A stretch of DNA of 64,000 nucleotides from Nitrososphaerota archaeon (lineage in GTDB: Archaea; Thermoproteota; Nitrososphaeria; Nitrososphaerales; Nitrosopumilaceae). Below, piece after piece: positions 7,828 to 16,736 of this stretch. The notes under the pieces are model-generated. The model saw only the letters and a program-made list of their open reading frames with translations. It made no database searches and was not told the origin of the DNA. The stretch spans positions 536,727 through 600,726 of the forward strand of contig JAGWFT010000001.1 in the NCBI GenBank assembly GCA_028867755.1. The letters run 5' to 3'. A program made the position numbers and the translations under genes. How positions within the stretch are numbered: position 1 is the stretch's first letter; each line of letters begins with the position of its first letter.

Positions 7828-9462
7828 TTGACTCAGGATTTTGGAAATCTTGTTAATCAAAGTTACAACTCGGAACCAAAATATACTGAAATAATGGCAG
7901 GTGTTCCAGAGGATTACAAACAGATCAGGACACTTAGAGATCTTCTAGAAATAAATTACAAGATAGTGGGTGCCAAGGAGCAGCTGAGAAGAAACCTAAT
8001 TTCGAAGATCAAAAAAAATGCCATAAAGTATCCCGGCATAATTGGATTTGACAATGATGTCATTCCGTCTCTTGATCGTGCCATTTTATCATCTCATGAT
8101 GTAATATTGGTTGGGCAGATAGGTCAGGCCAAAACAAAGATTGTTCAAACAATTGCAGAAAACCTACTATCGCCACTGCCAGTGATTAGAGGAAGTGTCA
8201 CAAATGATTGTCCAATGGATCTACCTGCTCACGAACTAATTCTCCTGCTACAGGATGGAACAAACACTATGTCAAGTCCCCGGTTTTACATAGATTCTAA
8301 CAGTATGGAAATGATTCGTAACAATAAACTTGAAACACCAATAGAATGGATCCCAGGTAAAGACAGATTCAAGTATGTTCTTGCAACACCAGACATTTCT
8401 GTAAAGGATCTGGTGGGACAGATTGATGCAATGAAAATAATAAAAAAAGGAACAGAATTGTATGAGATTACATCTTATTCTTCAGGTCAGCTAATGCAGG
8501 CAAAACATGGCTTATTTTGCATTGATGAACTTCCTGTCCTTGATACACGAAAGCAAGTATCTCTCCTTTCAGTATTGCAAGAAGGGAGATTCACAACAGG
8601 TGCCTACCCAGTAATTTTTGAACCAAAAACTGTATTTTTTGCTACTGCAAATCCAATAGATTATACTCATGCTGGTAAAATAATTGAGCCCCTCTATGAC
8701 AGATTAAAGAGTCACATACATACACATTATCCAAAAACATTGAATGACGAAATGATAATAGTTGTTCAGGAATCCAAGATCCCAAAATCATTCATTCCTA
8801 TTTTTATGCTCAAAGCATTAGTGAGAATAATACAAAATGCACGTTCAAGTCATGAAATTAATCAAGACAAAGGTGTCAGTGTAAGAACAGGGGTTCATAG
8901 TCTTGAACTGCTAGTTGGTGAGGCAGAAAGAACCAGATCTTTGTCTCACAACATATTGCCAGTACCAAGACCTAGTGATATCTTCTGTATAGAACAATGT
9001 GTAAAGTTTGAACTTGCCGAATTGGATGAGACTGCGGAAAATCGCCAAAAGACACTAAAGAATCTGATCACCATTGCTATGAAGGATACTTCCCTCGAAT
9101 ACATCAATGATGTAGACCAGAATATTCTTGAAATAATAAAAAAGGAATTCATAGGTAAAACCTTTGTAGTTTCCCAAGAAATTTTAGGTTTTAATAGTAT
9201 GTCAACTTCCTATGAAAATCAACTCCAAAATTTCAAGTCTTTGTCAGATTTGGTGGATAAAATTTACCAAAAGATATTGCCAGAACAAAGAGAATTTGTA
9301 AATCAATCTAAAAAATACAATGTGTATCCAGATACATTGGAATTTTCCGAAATGGCACATCACGAACTCAGGGCTGCTATATTAGAATTAATTTTAGATG
9401 GACTTTGTCATGTGGAACCTAAGATTTTGGACAGGAAAGAAGGCGCATATGTTGCAGCGTAA
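7828..9462 (+). CDS. Magnesium-chelatase (ChlI)/MoxR-like AAA+ ATPase
   Basis: AAA+ ATPase of the chelatase/MoxR clade, 544 aa. Walker A is ILVGQIGQAKTKIVQ (residues 95-109), followed by the ChlI-like RGSVTNDCPMDLP. Walker B is GLFCIDELPVLDTR (about 229-242) and sensor 1 is TVFFATANPID. Such ATPases act as hexamers that drive metal insertion or remodelling together with a VWA partner, here encoded directly downstream. Cobalt chelation for cobalamin is one possibility but unproven. The TTG start at 7828 is preferred on promoter spacing; an ATG at 7894 is the alternative. Confidence 0.85.
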   Translation: MTQDFGNLVNQSYNSEPKYTEIMAGVPEDYKQIRTLRDLLEINYKIVGAKEQLRRNLISKIKKNAIKYPGIIGFDNDVIPSLDRAILSSHDVILVGQIGQAKTKIVQTIAENLLSPLPVIRGSVTNDCPMDLPAHELILLLQDGTNTMSSPRFYIDSNSMEMIRNNKLETPIEWIPGKDRFKYVLATPDISVKDLVGQIDAMKIIKKGTELYEITSYSSGQLMQAKHGLFCIDELPVLDTRKQVSLLSVLQEGRFTTGAYPVIFEPKTVFFATANPIDYTHAGKIIEPLYDRLKSHIHTHYPKTLNDEMIIVVQESKIPKSFIPIFMLKALVRIIQNARSSHEINQDKGVSVRTGVHSLELLVGEAERTRSLSHNILPVPRPSDIFCIEQCVKFELAELDETAENRQKTLKNLITIAMKDTSLEYINDVDQNILEIIKKEFIGKTFVVSQEILGFNSMSTSYENQLQNFKSLSDLVDKIYQKILPEQREFVNQSKKYNVYPDTLEFSEMAHHELRAAILELILDGLCHVEPKILDRKEGAYVAA

Positions 9463-10795
9463 CATGGCAAACTTTATCTATTTTTTGAATGAAAGGAAAA
9501 ACTCGAAAGGATCTGACTCTGAGTTATCCAATGAACAACTCAGTAAAATTCTAAAGACAATGGCAAAGCAAGTATTAAAAGAAAAACTGCCCTCTGTGCA
9601 TGATTTAGAGAGAATACTCCAAGGAATAACACAGGACCAGCCATCGCAATCTAAAACTGATGAAGAATCTACAAATGAATTAGACATTCATGGTAACACA
9701 GAACCAATAACAAAATATCTACAAAAAAAGGGCTATCTAAAAGATGACAAAAAATGGCTTACCCACAAAGGATTTTTTGAGATTGGCCAGAGAATGCTCG
9801 AGGATATTACAAAAGCAATAAACGAAGGGGAATTTGGACTTCATGAAACAAAAAACATAGGCTCTGGTAGTGTAGTACTAGATACAACAAAAAAGCTTGA
9901 GATAGGTGATGATATCAAAAATCTTGACATTCCAAAGACAATACTAAACTCTATACAAAGATCTAGGAATAAACAATCCGCATTGGAAATGCCACTCCAA
10001 CTAGAGTTTGAAGACTTTGAAAAATTTGAGACGCGAGATGAAGCAAAAGTTGCAGTAGTATACTGCATTGATCTTAGCTCCACAATGAAATACTCTCTTG
10101 GTTCAGGTGAGGGGAGTAGAATAGAAGCTGCAAAGAAAGCTCTGTGGGCATTATATGTATTGAATAAGAAATTCTTTCCAAATGATTCTATTTACATTAT
10201 AGGCTTTGGCTCATTGGCGTCGGAAATCAGACAACATGATATCCCATACCTCAAAACTTATGATGCGAACGATAATTTCTTACATTATACCAATTATCAA
10301 GCTGCTTTTCGACTTGCTTTGAAGATATTGAAAAAAGATGGCGCTTACAATAAGAGAATAGTTATGATTACAGATGGTCAACCATCTGCATGTTTTATCG
10401 ATGACGAGTCTCAAAAAAATGCGATCTTATCAGATAAACCATATTCTCATTTCTATAGGCCAGATGAGGAAACTCTTGCTAAACTAAAAAATGATAGAGA
10501 AATAAAATTAGATATAGCAAGTGAGATGGTGTATCTGTGTTACAGGTATAGGCAAGTAGACCCAGCCATTGATGCTAAAACATTACAAGAAGCAAAAAAG
10601 TGTAAACGGGAAGGAATTGAGATTGATACTATTGTTGTGAGTGAGGAAGCAGAGCTATTAACCTACGTTGAAAACCTAGAAAAGCACCTAAAGGGAAGAT
10701 CCTATTATATCAATCCTGAAAAAATTGATAAAATTCTAATAAGTGACTTTATCTCAAACAAGAAAAGAATACTTAGCTCAAGGCATAGTTGGTAA
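9449..10795 (+). CDS. VWA domain protein, partner of the upstream ATPase
   Basis: About 448 aa. The C-terminal half is a von Willebrand A domain: VVYCIDLSSTMKYS carries a MIDAS-type D-x-S-x-T metal site, and RIVMITDGQPSA is the second conserved strand. The N-terminal half is charged and helical, with no family recognised. Three in-frame starts exist (9398, 9449, 9464). The ATG at 9449 overlaps the ATPase gene by 14 nt and has a purine-rich AGGAAAGAAGG stretch ahead, so it is preferred. The ATPase plus VWA pairing matches the ChlI/ChlD or RavA/ViaA type. Confidence 0.85.
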   Translation: MLQRNMANFIYFLNERKNSKGSDSELSNEQLSKILKTMAKQVLKEKLPSVHDLERILQGITQDQPSQSKTDEESTNELDIHGNTEPITKYLQKKGYLKDDKKWLTHKGFFEIGQRMLEDITKAINEGEFGLHETKNIGSGSVVLDTTKKLEIGDDIKNLDIPKTILNSIQRSRNKQSALEMPLQLEFEDFEKFETRDEAKVAVVYCIDLSSTMKYSLGSGEGSRIEAAKKALWALYVLNKKFFPNDSIYIIGFGSLASEIRQHDIPYLKTYDANDNFLHYTNYQAAFRLALKILKKDGAYNKRIVMITDGQPSACFIDDESQKNAILSDKPYSHFYRPDEETLAKLKNDREIKLDIASEMVYLCYRYRQVDPAIDAKTLQEAKKCKREGIEIDTIVVSEEAELLTYVENLEKHLKGRSYYINPEKIDKILISDFISNKKRILSSRHSW

Positions 10796-11109
10796 ATATG
10801 AGAGAAGATTTTGATAAACGTCAAATGATGAATGCACTAACTGATCCTAATGTTTCTGCGATTCTATCTGAACTAGAAAATGGTGAACAGAATTTGTTCT
10901 ACCTTGCTGAAAAACTACAGATATCTGAAAATGAGATAAAAGATCGACTTTCATATGTTATTGAACATGAGTTCGTTATTATCAGACAAGATGAAAAAAA
11001 TACAACTCTTAGTGTAGATAAAGATAAACTCAATAAAATTATGGAAGCAGATGAAAACTTTGACAGTTTGGTTAATGGATTGACCGAGCTAGACCAATTC
11101 CTCAATTAA
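10789..11109 (+). CDS. Small winged-helix-like protein, third gene of the ATPase/VWA module
   Basis: A 106-aa acidic protein. The helical pattern NLFYLAEKLQISENEIKDRL followed by EHEFVIIRQDEK looks like a winged-helix DNA-binding fold (recognition helix plus wing), as in ArsR/MarR-type regulators, but no family is recognised with certainty. TTG 10789 overlaps the VWA stop; ATG 10798 is the other start. Tight coupling suggests a regulator or adaptor of the ATPase/VWA pair. The 3' end overlaps the convergent 11102-11611 gene by 8 nt. Confidence 0.7.
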   Translation: MVNMREDFDKRQMMNALTDPNVSAILSELENGEQNLFYLAEKLQISENEIKDRLSYVIEHEFVIIRQDEKNTTLSVDKDKLNKIMEADENFDSLVNGLTELDQFLN

Positions 11110-11611
11110 TATTTGATTTACCTCGATTTTTTATAAAGTACATCATACCTATAGCAAGACCACTTAGACCCACTATCAAAACTATAATGCTTAATGCATC
11201 AAGCAAGGTTGCACCTTGCGGATAATACCCTATAATTCCAAGTACCTGGATATCTTGCGGTGCTGCGTTTTGTATCTTCAACTCATAAATGCCTGTTGAA
11301 GAGATTGTGAAATTTTCTTGAAATGAACTTTTTATTATTGATTTCGTGGTAATGATGCTTCCACTAGGATCTATGACACTGACATTTATGTTATCCCCAT
11401 CTTTGAAATCTGATATTTGGACTGAATATGCCCCATCTTTACTCTCAATAGGGTCTAAGCTCTTGCTGACATTCATGGATGTATTCGTTGTTAGACTTTG
11501 TTGTACACTCGCAAGACTATTCATTTCAGTTTCGGATTGAGAAAATGAAATTAATATGCCAATTATTACAAGAATTCCGCTGATTATGAGTATAGTTTTT
11601 GACTTTGACAC
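11102..11611 (-). CDS. Exported membrane protein of unknown function
   Basis: 169 aa, not recognised. The N-terminal hydrophobic segment (residues 6-23, ILIISGILVIIGILISF) is a signal or anchor. A predicted extracytoplasmic beta-rich region of about 100 residues follows (ISDFKDGDNINVSVIDPSG). A second membrane helix (about 136-160) ends in the basic KNRGKSNIN, which places that end in the cytoplasm. The topology suggests a small surface beta-sandwich held by two helices. Confidence 0.75.
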   Translation of the reverse strand: MSKSKTILIISGILVIIGILISFSQSETEMNSLASVQQSLTTNTSMNVSKSLDPIESKDGAYSVQISDFKDGDNINVSVIDPSGSIITTKSIIKSSFQENFTISSTGIYELKIQNAAPQDIQVLGIIGYYPQGATLLDALSIIVLIVGLSGLAIGMMYFIKNRGKSNIN

Positions 11612-11689
11612 ATTGAAGCTCCCGAAGAAGCCTTAGTTAAAACCTGCTGTTTTCAAGTCTTGTTGACTATGCCCTGATTATCAAAACCA

Positions 11690-11701
11690 GTATAAATTAT
11701 T
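11690..11701 (+). promoter_or_regulatory. TATA-like box upstream of the S-layer-like gene
   Basis: The sequence agtataaattat is the only strong TATA-like element in the gap between 11611 and 11732. It lies about 37 nt before the ATG, which allows a short leader. Confidence 0.45.
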
Positions 11702-11731
11702 CGACAAGGTTAATTCCAAGAAACTCACCAA

Positions 11732-14700
11732 ATGATAATGTTGTACAAAACGTGTGCTCTTTTGTTAATCGTGTTACTAGTTTTTCCACAAGTATTGTCA
11801 TCTAATGTGAAAGGATACTCCGATCATCCAAATCTATTTGTATCCGCAGAAAATAGCGCTTTTCAAAATCATTTTTCTGGAGCAATGGTGGTTGAAGTGA
11901 TAATTAAGGGAAGTAATGTACAATTAGATCAAGCTCAAGGTGAACCCAATGTCAATGTAAACGGAAAACAACTTCGTATGGCTCAAGCATCAGATGGTTA
12001 TTGGTATGCATTTTTTGCTAATACTGATGCAGCTAAACAAGCAGATCAAACATCTTTGAGTGGTGCACCTGGGCAAAACCTAGACTTTGGAGTTTTCTGT
12101 TCAGGATCTACTCCTTCATCTATACTAGGAGTTGACTTTTCGCAAACTGATGGCATAGCAATTCCTAATGCAGGAGGTCTTTCAGGCACAACTCAGGGAC
12201 TTGCATCATTTAGTTCATGCAGTGGTACTTTGCAATCAGTTTCTGTTAACCAAGATAATGTTGTTAGAAATCCGCCTTCTTTGAATTCTAATCCAAATAT
12301 AAGTACAGGTCAAATTGGGATTAATCACAATATATGGCCAGTCATTCAACTTTTCTCATTTAGCAATGATGTTAATGTAGAATATGATGGAGCTACAGGA
12401 ACACAAAGCGTTGCTCTTACATACTTTGATATTCCAAACATCTCTGTTGGCCTTGATAGAAACACATATTCTGCAGGTTCTGAAGTTTTCGCAACAATAA
12501 ATGACATCCAATTAGATGAAGATCCAACAGCTGTAGATTCATGGACATTTAATGTTAATAGTCCTGATGCAACTTTCTATCAAGCATTTCCAGAATCTGG
12601 TAGCAGCAATATCTCTGGACTTGTAAATCTCACTCCATATCTAAGTAGCTTAGGTTTTAAGGACAATGGCAAAGTGGAAATGAATCTTGGCAATGTTGTT
12701 AATCTAAAGACAAATAACCTTCAAACCAGTTCATCAATAATTGCAAACGGTGTAACTTACAACAAATTAGTAACATTTGTAGAGACTGGGCCAAACACTG
12801 GAGTTTTTGAGAGCGATTATGGAAGCATTTCGACAATAGGAATTTTACCGAATGCGCCTAGAGGGCAATCAGCTAACATAGAATATAACCAACAATCTAC
12901 ATCTATTGTTTCAGGCACTTCAAACGCTGGCCTCACTCTTGGGTCTGGCCAAAACCAATTTAGTCCTGGTCAAAGAGAAACTATTACACTTACTGATAGC
13001 AACCAAGTTCTAAACTCGGGAATCATTGAAACCTTGAATGATTTTAGAAGCTCAGCCAAAGTACCAACATTGAAGATTGGAAGTCCAATTACACTGATTG
13101 GTGCCTCCAATGTGAATTTCTATCCAAATCCAAATAGTCTCTTAAATCCTATCTCGACATCTTCTAGTGTCCCAGATACAAATTCGGCACGGTTGATGAT
13201 AGACACTAGATCTACACCATCCACTAATTTTTATGAAGTCACCTTGAATCTTGGAATAACTGCTGCAACTCTCAATGGTATGTTAATAGACACTGGCCAA
13301 CCTAATTCTGGAGGAACAAATTGGGTTAACTATGATTTAAGATCGTTCCAACAACAACTAGGTATAAGTTCTTTTTCAGGTACTAGCATAACACTTCATT
13401 TTGGTAGCGCATCTAGCACTGCATCTGTTCAAATCCTGTCTCCCGGTTCAATTTCTTCTGGAAACGGTCTTGTTCAAATAAGTGATTCTGCAGTATCTTC
13501 AATCGAGTCTCAGTCTTCATCATCTCCGGTGTATCTTGAAATTAATTTTGGTAGCTCAGGTGGTGTCATTTCGCAAGAAACCGATTTACAACCAATAGTT
13601 TTTGATTTATTTTCTTTTGGAATGAAAAATAGTCAAACAATGAACAATGCTATGTATAGAGCTGAACTTCAAGAAACTGCTGCTGGATCGGGTACTTTTA
13701 CAGGAACAATTGCATATGTGGTAGTAAACCAACTAAACCAATTCGATCCAGATCTGATAAAAAGCCTACAAACATTTGGTAACAATATCGTATTCCTCGT
13801 AAATGGTCAAATGGTGGATCAAAATGGAATCAATTTCTCTCTTTTGGGCTCTTCATCAGCAGGTCAACAAACTACTGTCACTTCAAAAAACAATCTTCCA
13901 ACAAAAACAGGAACGGTGACTCTTGACTCAGCAAATTATAGGATTGGCTCACCTGTAACAATAACAGTATACGATCCAGATCTTGTATCCGATGATAGCT
14001 CCATTCAATCCTTTACAACTATAAACGATCCAAATTCTCCTGCAGCCGATACTGTAGGCGATGCTAATGGAAATATCTTGCTAGAGGTTTGGATAAAGGG
14101 CTTTAGATTTCATCAATGTACAATAAATGGCGTATTTCATGGAGGGCTTGCTGATGCTGGTTTCACACTTACTGAAACTGCCCCAGGGTCTGGAATGTTT
14201 AAAGGAATATTCAAGATGCCATCTTGGATATGTAGTGAGGATGGAACATCATTGATATCGCCTGTTGGAGGAACAGTACAAGCATGGTACCATGACTTTA
14301 TGGATGCAGCAGGACGATCAGTCATAATAGGTTCAACAGTTGCTTCTTCATCACAAACATATTTGTCGTCTACCACACCATCTCAGTCCGCTCAGGCATC
14401 AATACCTAGTGTTTCACAAGAATATGTTCCAAAGATCAGTCAATCAGCACAAATTGCATATAGCAACGGGTTACCCATGTTACAAAGTCCTAAGATAGGT
14501 CAAACAATCACTTTCAAGGATATCATTTCAAATGGTGATTATCAAAATGATCAGAAAATTTCTTACATCGTTCAAATAAAAGATAGTCAAGGTAAAGTTG
14601 TGTACTTGAAATGGGTTGATGACACAATAAATGCAGCAAACGAAATAAATGAGCAAATTCAATGGACTCCTACTACTGCAGGAAAATATTCTGCTGACAT

Positions 14701-14776
14701 TTATGTGTGGAATGGAATGAATTCTCTGGTACCACTAACTGAGAAAAACGAATACCAATTCCAAGTATTGTCTTAA
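11732..14776 (+). CDS. Large exported beta-rich protein, S-layer candidate
   Basis: A 1014-aa protein with an N-terminal signal peptide (hydrophobic residues about 7-22, cleavage near LSS-NVKG). The mature part is rich in Ser, Thr, Asn and Gly and poor in Lys and Cys, which is typical of archaeal surface-layer proteins. The N-terminal region (HPNLFVSAENSAFQNHFSG, VNGKQLRMAQASDGYWYAFF) resembles what I recall of thaumarchaeal S-layer proteins. Repeated FxETxPGSGxFxG-like motifs occur (TFVETGPNTGVFES, ETAAGSGTFTG, ETAPGSGMFKG), suggesting repeated Ig-like modules. No C-terminal membrane helix or PEFG signal is seen. It could also be a minor surface protein. Confidence 0.65.
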   Translation: MIMLYKTCALLLIVLLVFPQVLSSNVKGYSDHPNLFVSAENSAFQNHFSGAMVVEVIIKGSNVQLDQAQGEPNVNVNGKQLRMAQASDGYWYAFFANTDAAKQADQTSLSGAPGQNLDFGVFCSGSTPSSILGVDFSQTDGIAIPNAGGLSGTTQGLASFSSCSGTLQSVSVNQDNVVRNPPSLNSNPNISTGQIGINHNIWPVIQLFSFSNDVNVEYDGATGTQSVALTYFDIPNISVGLDRNTYSAGSEVFATINDIQLDEDPTAVDSWTFNVNSPDATFYQAFPESGSSNISGLVNLTPYLSSLGFKDNGKVEMNLGNVVNLKTNNLQTSSSIIANGVTYNKLVTFVETGPNTGVFESDYGSISTIGILPNAPRGQSANIEYNQQSTSIVSGTSNAGLTLGSGQNQFSPGQRETITLTDSNQVLNSGIIETLNDFRSSAKVPTLKIGSPITLIGASNVNFYPNPNSLLNPISTSSSVPDTNSARLMIDTRSTPSTNFYEVTLNLGITAATLNGMLIDTGQPNSGGTNWVNYDLRSFQQQLGISSFSGTSITLHFGSASSTASVQILSPGSISSGNGLVQISDSAVSSIESQSSSSPVYLEINFGSSGGVISQETDLQPIVFDLFSFGMKNSQTMNNAMYRAELQETAAGSGTFTGTIAYVVVNQLNQFDPDLIKSLQTFGNNIVFLVNGQMVDQNGINFSLLGSSSAGQQTTVTSKNNLPTKTGTVTLDSANYRIGSPVTITVYDPDLVSDDSSIQSFTTINDPNSPAADTVGDANGNILLEVWIKGFRFHQCTINGVFHGGLADAGFTLTETAPGSGMFKGIFKMPSWICSEDGTSLISPVGGTVQAWYHDFMDAAGRSVIIGSTVASSSQTYLSSTTPSQSAQASIPSVSQEYVPKISQSAQIAYSNGLPMLQSPKIGQTITFKDIISNGDYQNDQKISYIVQIKDSQGKVVYLKWVDDTINAANEINEQIQWTPTTAGKYSADIYVWNGMNSLVPLTEKNEYQFQVLS

Positions 14777-14781
14777 TACAT

Positions 14782-15939
14782 CTAGAAATTGTATTTGTTT
14801 TTGTAGGGGGAAACAGCGCGTAGTTCTTGCACTACTTTCTTTAATACTTCTACAGTTTTGTCTATCTCTTCTGCAGTATTCGTAATTCCTACAGTTAAAC
14901 GTAGAGAACCAGATATTTGTTCATGGGAAAAGCCCATTGCATTAAGTACATGTGATGCCTTTTGTATTCGTACAGAACATGCTGAGCCAGTAGAGGCAGC
15001 AATCTGGTTCTCATCAAGTTTAATGATGAGATCTTCTCCATTTACCCCAAGAAATGTAAAGTGTGTGTTATTGGGAATTCTCTTTTCAGAATGACCATTA
15101 AGGCTAGTTTCTGGTATCTCCAATAGAACTCTTGTGATTAATTGAGAAGTTAGGTTCTTGAAATAATCTGTGTTTTGATTTATGTTTTCCTTTGCTAATT
15201 TACAGGCCATACCAAAACCTACTATGCTTGCAACATTTTCAGTACCTGATCTTAGTCCATTTTCTTGCCCTCCGCCCAATATGAGAGGAGATATTTTGAT
15301 TCCTTTTTTCAGGTATAATGCACCAACTCCTTTAGGACCGTTTATCTTATGCGAAGATATGGAAAGCAAATCAACTCCAAGCTCTTTAACATCAATTGGA
15401 ACTTTACCAACTGCCTGAACTGCATCTGTATGGAAAACTATATTGTTGTCATGTGCTATGCCTGAGATTTCTTTTATTGGTTGAATTGTACCAACTTCAT
15501 TATTTGCAAACATTATGGTGATAAGACATGTATCTTGTGAAATTTCTTTTTTAATATCATCCACATTTACAAGCCCATGTCTATCTACTGGTAGATATGA
15601 TATTCTGTATCCCTCTCTCTCGAGACGTTTACAGGGTTCAAGTATTGCATCATGTTCTATAGAAGACGTTATGATGTGTTTACCCTTGTTCTGGAATGTA
15701 ATCCCATAAATTGCAGTGTTGTTTGATTCAGTGCCTCCAGAAGTCAAAAGAATTTCTTTACTATCTGCATTAATCAAATCAGCTGCTCTTTTTCTGGCGT
15801 TTTGTAGGGCAACATTAGCAGTTCTGCCAAACTTATGTATAGAAGATGGATTTCCATATTGTTCTTTAAAGTATGGCATCATCTCATCTATTACTTTTTG
15901 ATGAACTGGAGTTGATGCTGCATTGTCTAGGTAGATCAA
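14782..15939 (-). CDS. Cysteine desulfurase (NifS/IscS family)
   Basis: PLP enzyme that strips sulfur from cysteine and passes it on as a persulfide, 385 aa. Motifs are MIYLDNAASTPVH, LLTSGGTESNNTAI, HTDAVQAVGK, the PLP lysine in SISSHKINGPKGVGALY (about residue 200) and the catalytic Cys in ASTGSACSVRIQ (about 323). It overlaps larE by 4 nt, so it is the third gene of larC-larE-desulfurase. This context suggests that it feeds LarE, although it may also serve Fe-S and tRNA thiolation. Confidence 0.95.
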   Translation of the reverse strand: MIYLDNAASTPVHQKVIDEMMPYFKEQYGNPSSIHKFGRTANVALQNARKRAADLINADSKEILLTSGGTESNNTAIYGITFQNKGKHIITSSIEHDAILEPCKRLEREGYRISYLPVDRHGLVNVDDIKKEISQDTCLITIMFANNEVGTIQPIKEISGIAHDNNIVFHTDAVQAVGKVPIDVKELGVDLLSISSHKINGPKGVGALYLKKGIKISPLILGGGQENGLRSGTENVASIVGFGMACKLAKENINQNTDYFKNLTSQLITRVLLEIPETSLNGHSEKRIPNNTHFTFLGVNGEDLIIKLDENQIAASTGSACSVRIQKASHVLNAMGFSHEQISGSLRLTVGITNTAEEIDKTVEVLKKVVQELRAVSPYKNKYNF

Positions 15940-16736
15940 TCTGTTATCACATTGAGCTTACCAGGTCTATATCCTTCCCCGTCTATCAATATAGACTCGA
16001 ACCCAATTTCTCTAAGACGTTCATTTAATATGGAAATCTTTTGAAAATCTGTAAGCAAATATAATTCGTTCTGACCTACCTCTATTTTTGCTTCTTTACC
16101 AAAATCTCGCACTCTTACTTGTCTTACGCCAAAAATCTGTTTTACTATATTTTCACTTTTTTCAATCCTTGCTAGCTTTTCTGCAGTTACCATATTGCCC
16201 CATGGGATACGCGATGCAAGACATGAATTTGATGGCTTGTCATATACAGAAAGACCTGCCTCTTTTGAAAAGTTTCTTACCTCTATTTTTGTAAATCCTA
16301 TCTCCACCAGAGGACTCTGAACTCCACTTTCTCGTAATGCAGCTATGCCAGGACGATATTCTCCAAGGTCATCAAGATTAGTACCGTCAACTATCAAATC
16401 AGCTCTTTCATTCTTAGATATTTTTTCTAAATGTGTTGCTAATTGGGTTCTACAATGAAAGCATCTATTCTTATCATTTTTCACAAAGTCTGGATTCTCA
16501 AGCTCATTGTATTCTATTATGATATGTCTTATTCCTATCTCAGAACAAATCTTTTTTGCTGATTCTAGTTCTTCCTGGGAGAGAGTTTTGTAGTCAGCTG
16601 TAACAGCCACAGCGAGATCTCCAAGTGATTTGTATGAAGCATAGGCTACAAGTGCACTATCAACACCCCCTGATAGAGCAATTACAGTCTTACCTTTTCC
16701 ATCAAACCATCTGATTAACTGTTCTAATTTGTTCAT
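15936..16736 (-). CDS. larE: LarE, ATP-dependent sulfur transferase for the nickel-pincer cofactor
   Basis: Adds sulfur to pyridinium-3,5-biscarboxylic acid mononucleotide during nickel-pincer cofactor synthesis; 266 aa. The PP-loop SGGVDS at residues 22-27 adenylates the substrate. The family signature SNSCLASRIPWG holds Cys172, the residue that is the sulfur donor in sacrificial LarE. A CFHC pair (Cys92 and Cys95) is also present; together with Cys172 it matches the LarE subtype that binds a [4Fe-4S] cluster. It overlaps larC and the desulfurase gene by 4 nt each. Confidence 0.93.
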   Translation of the reverse strand: MNKLEQLIRWFDGKGKTVIALSGGVDSALVAYASYKSLGDLAVAVTADYKTLSQEELESAKKICSEIGIRHIIIEYNELENPDFVKNDKNRCFHCRTQLATHLEKISKNERADLIVDGTNLDDLGEYRPGIAALRESGVQSPLVEIGFTKIEVRNFSKEAGLSVYDKPSNSCLASRIPWGNMVTAEKLARIEKSENIVKQIFGVRQVRVRDFGKEAKIEVGQNELYLLTDFQKISILNERLREIGFESILIDGEGYRPGKLNVITD

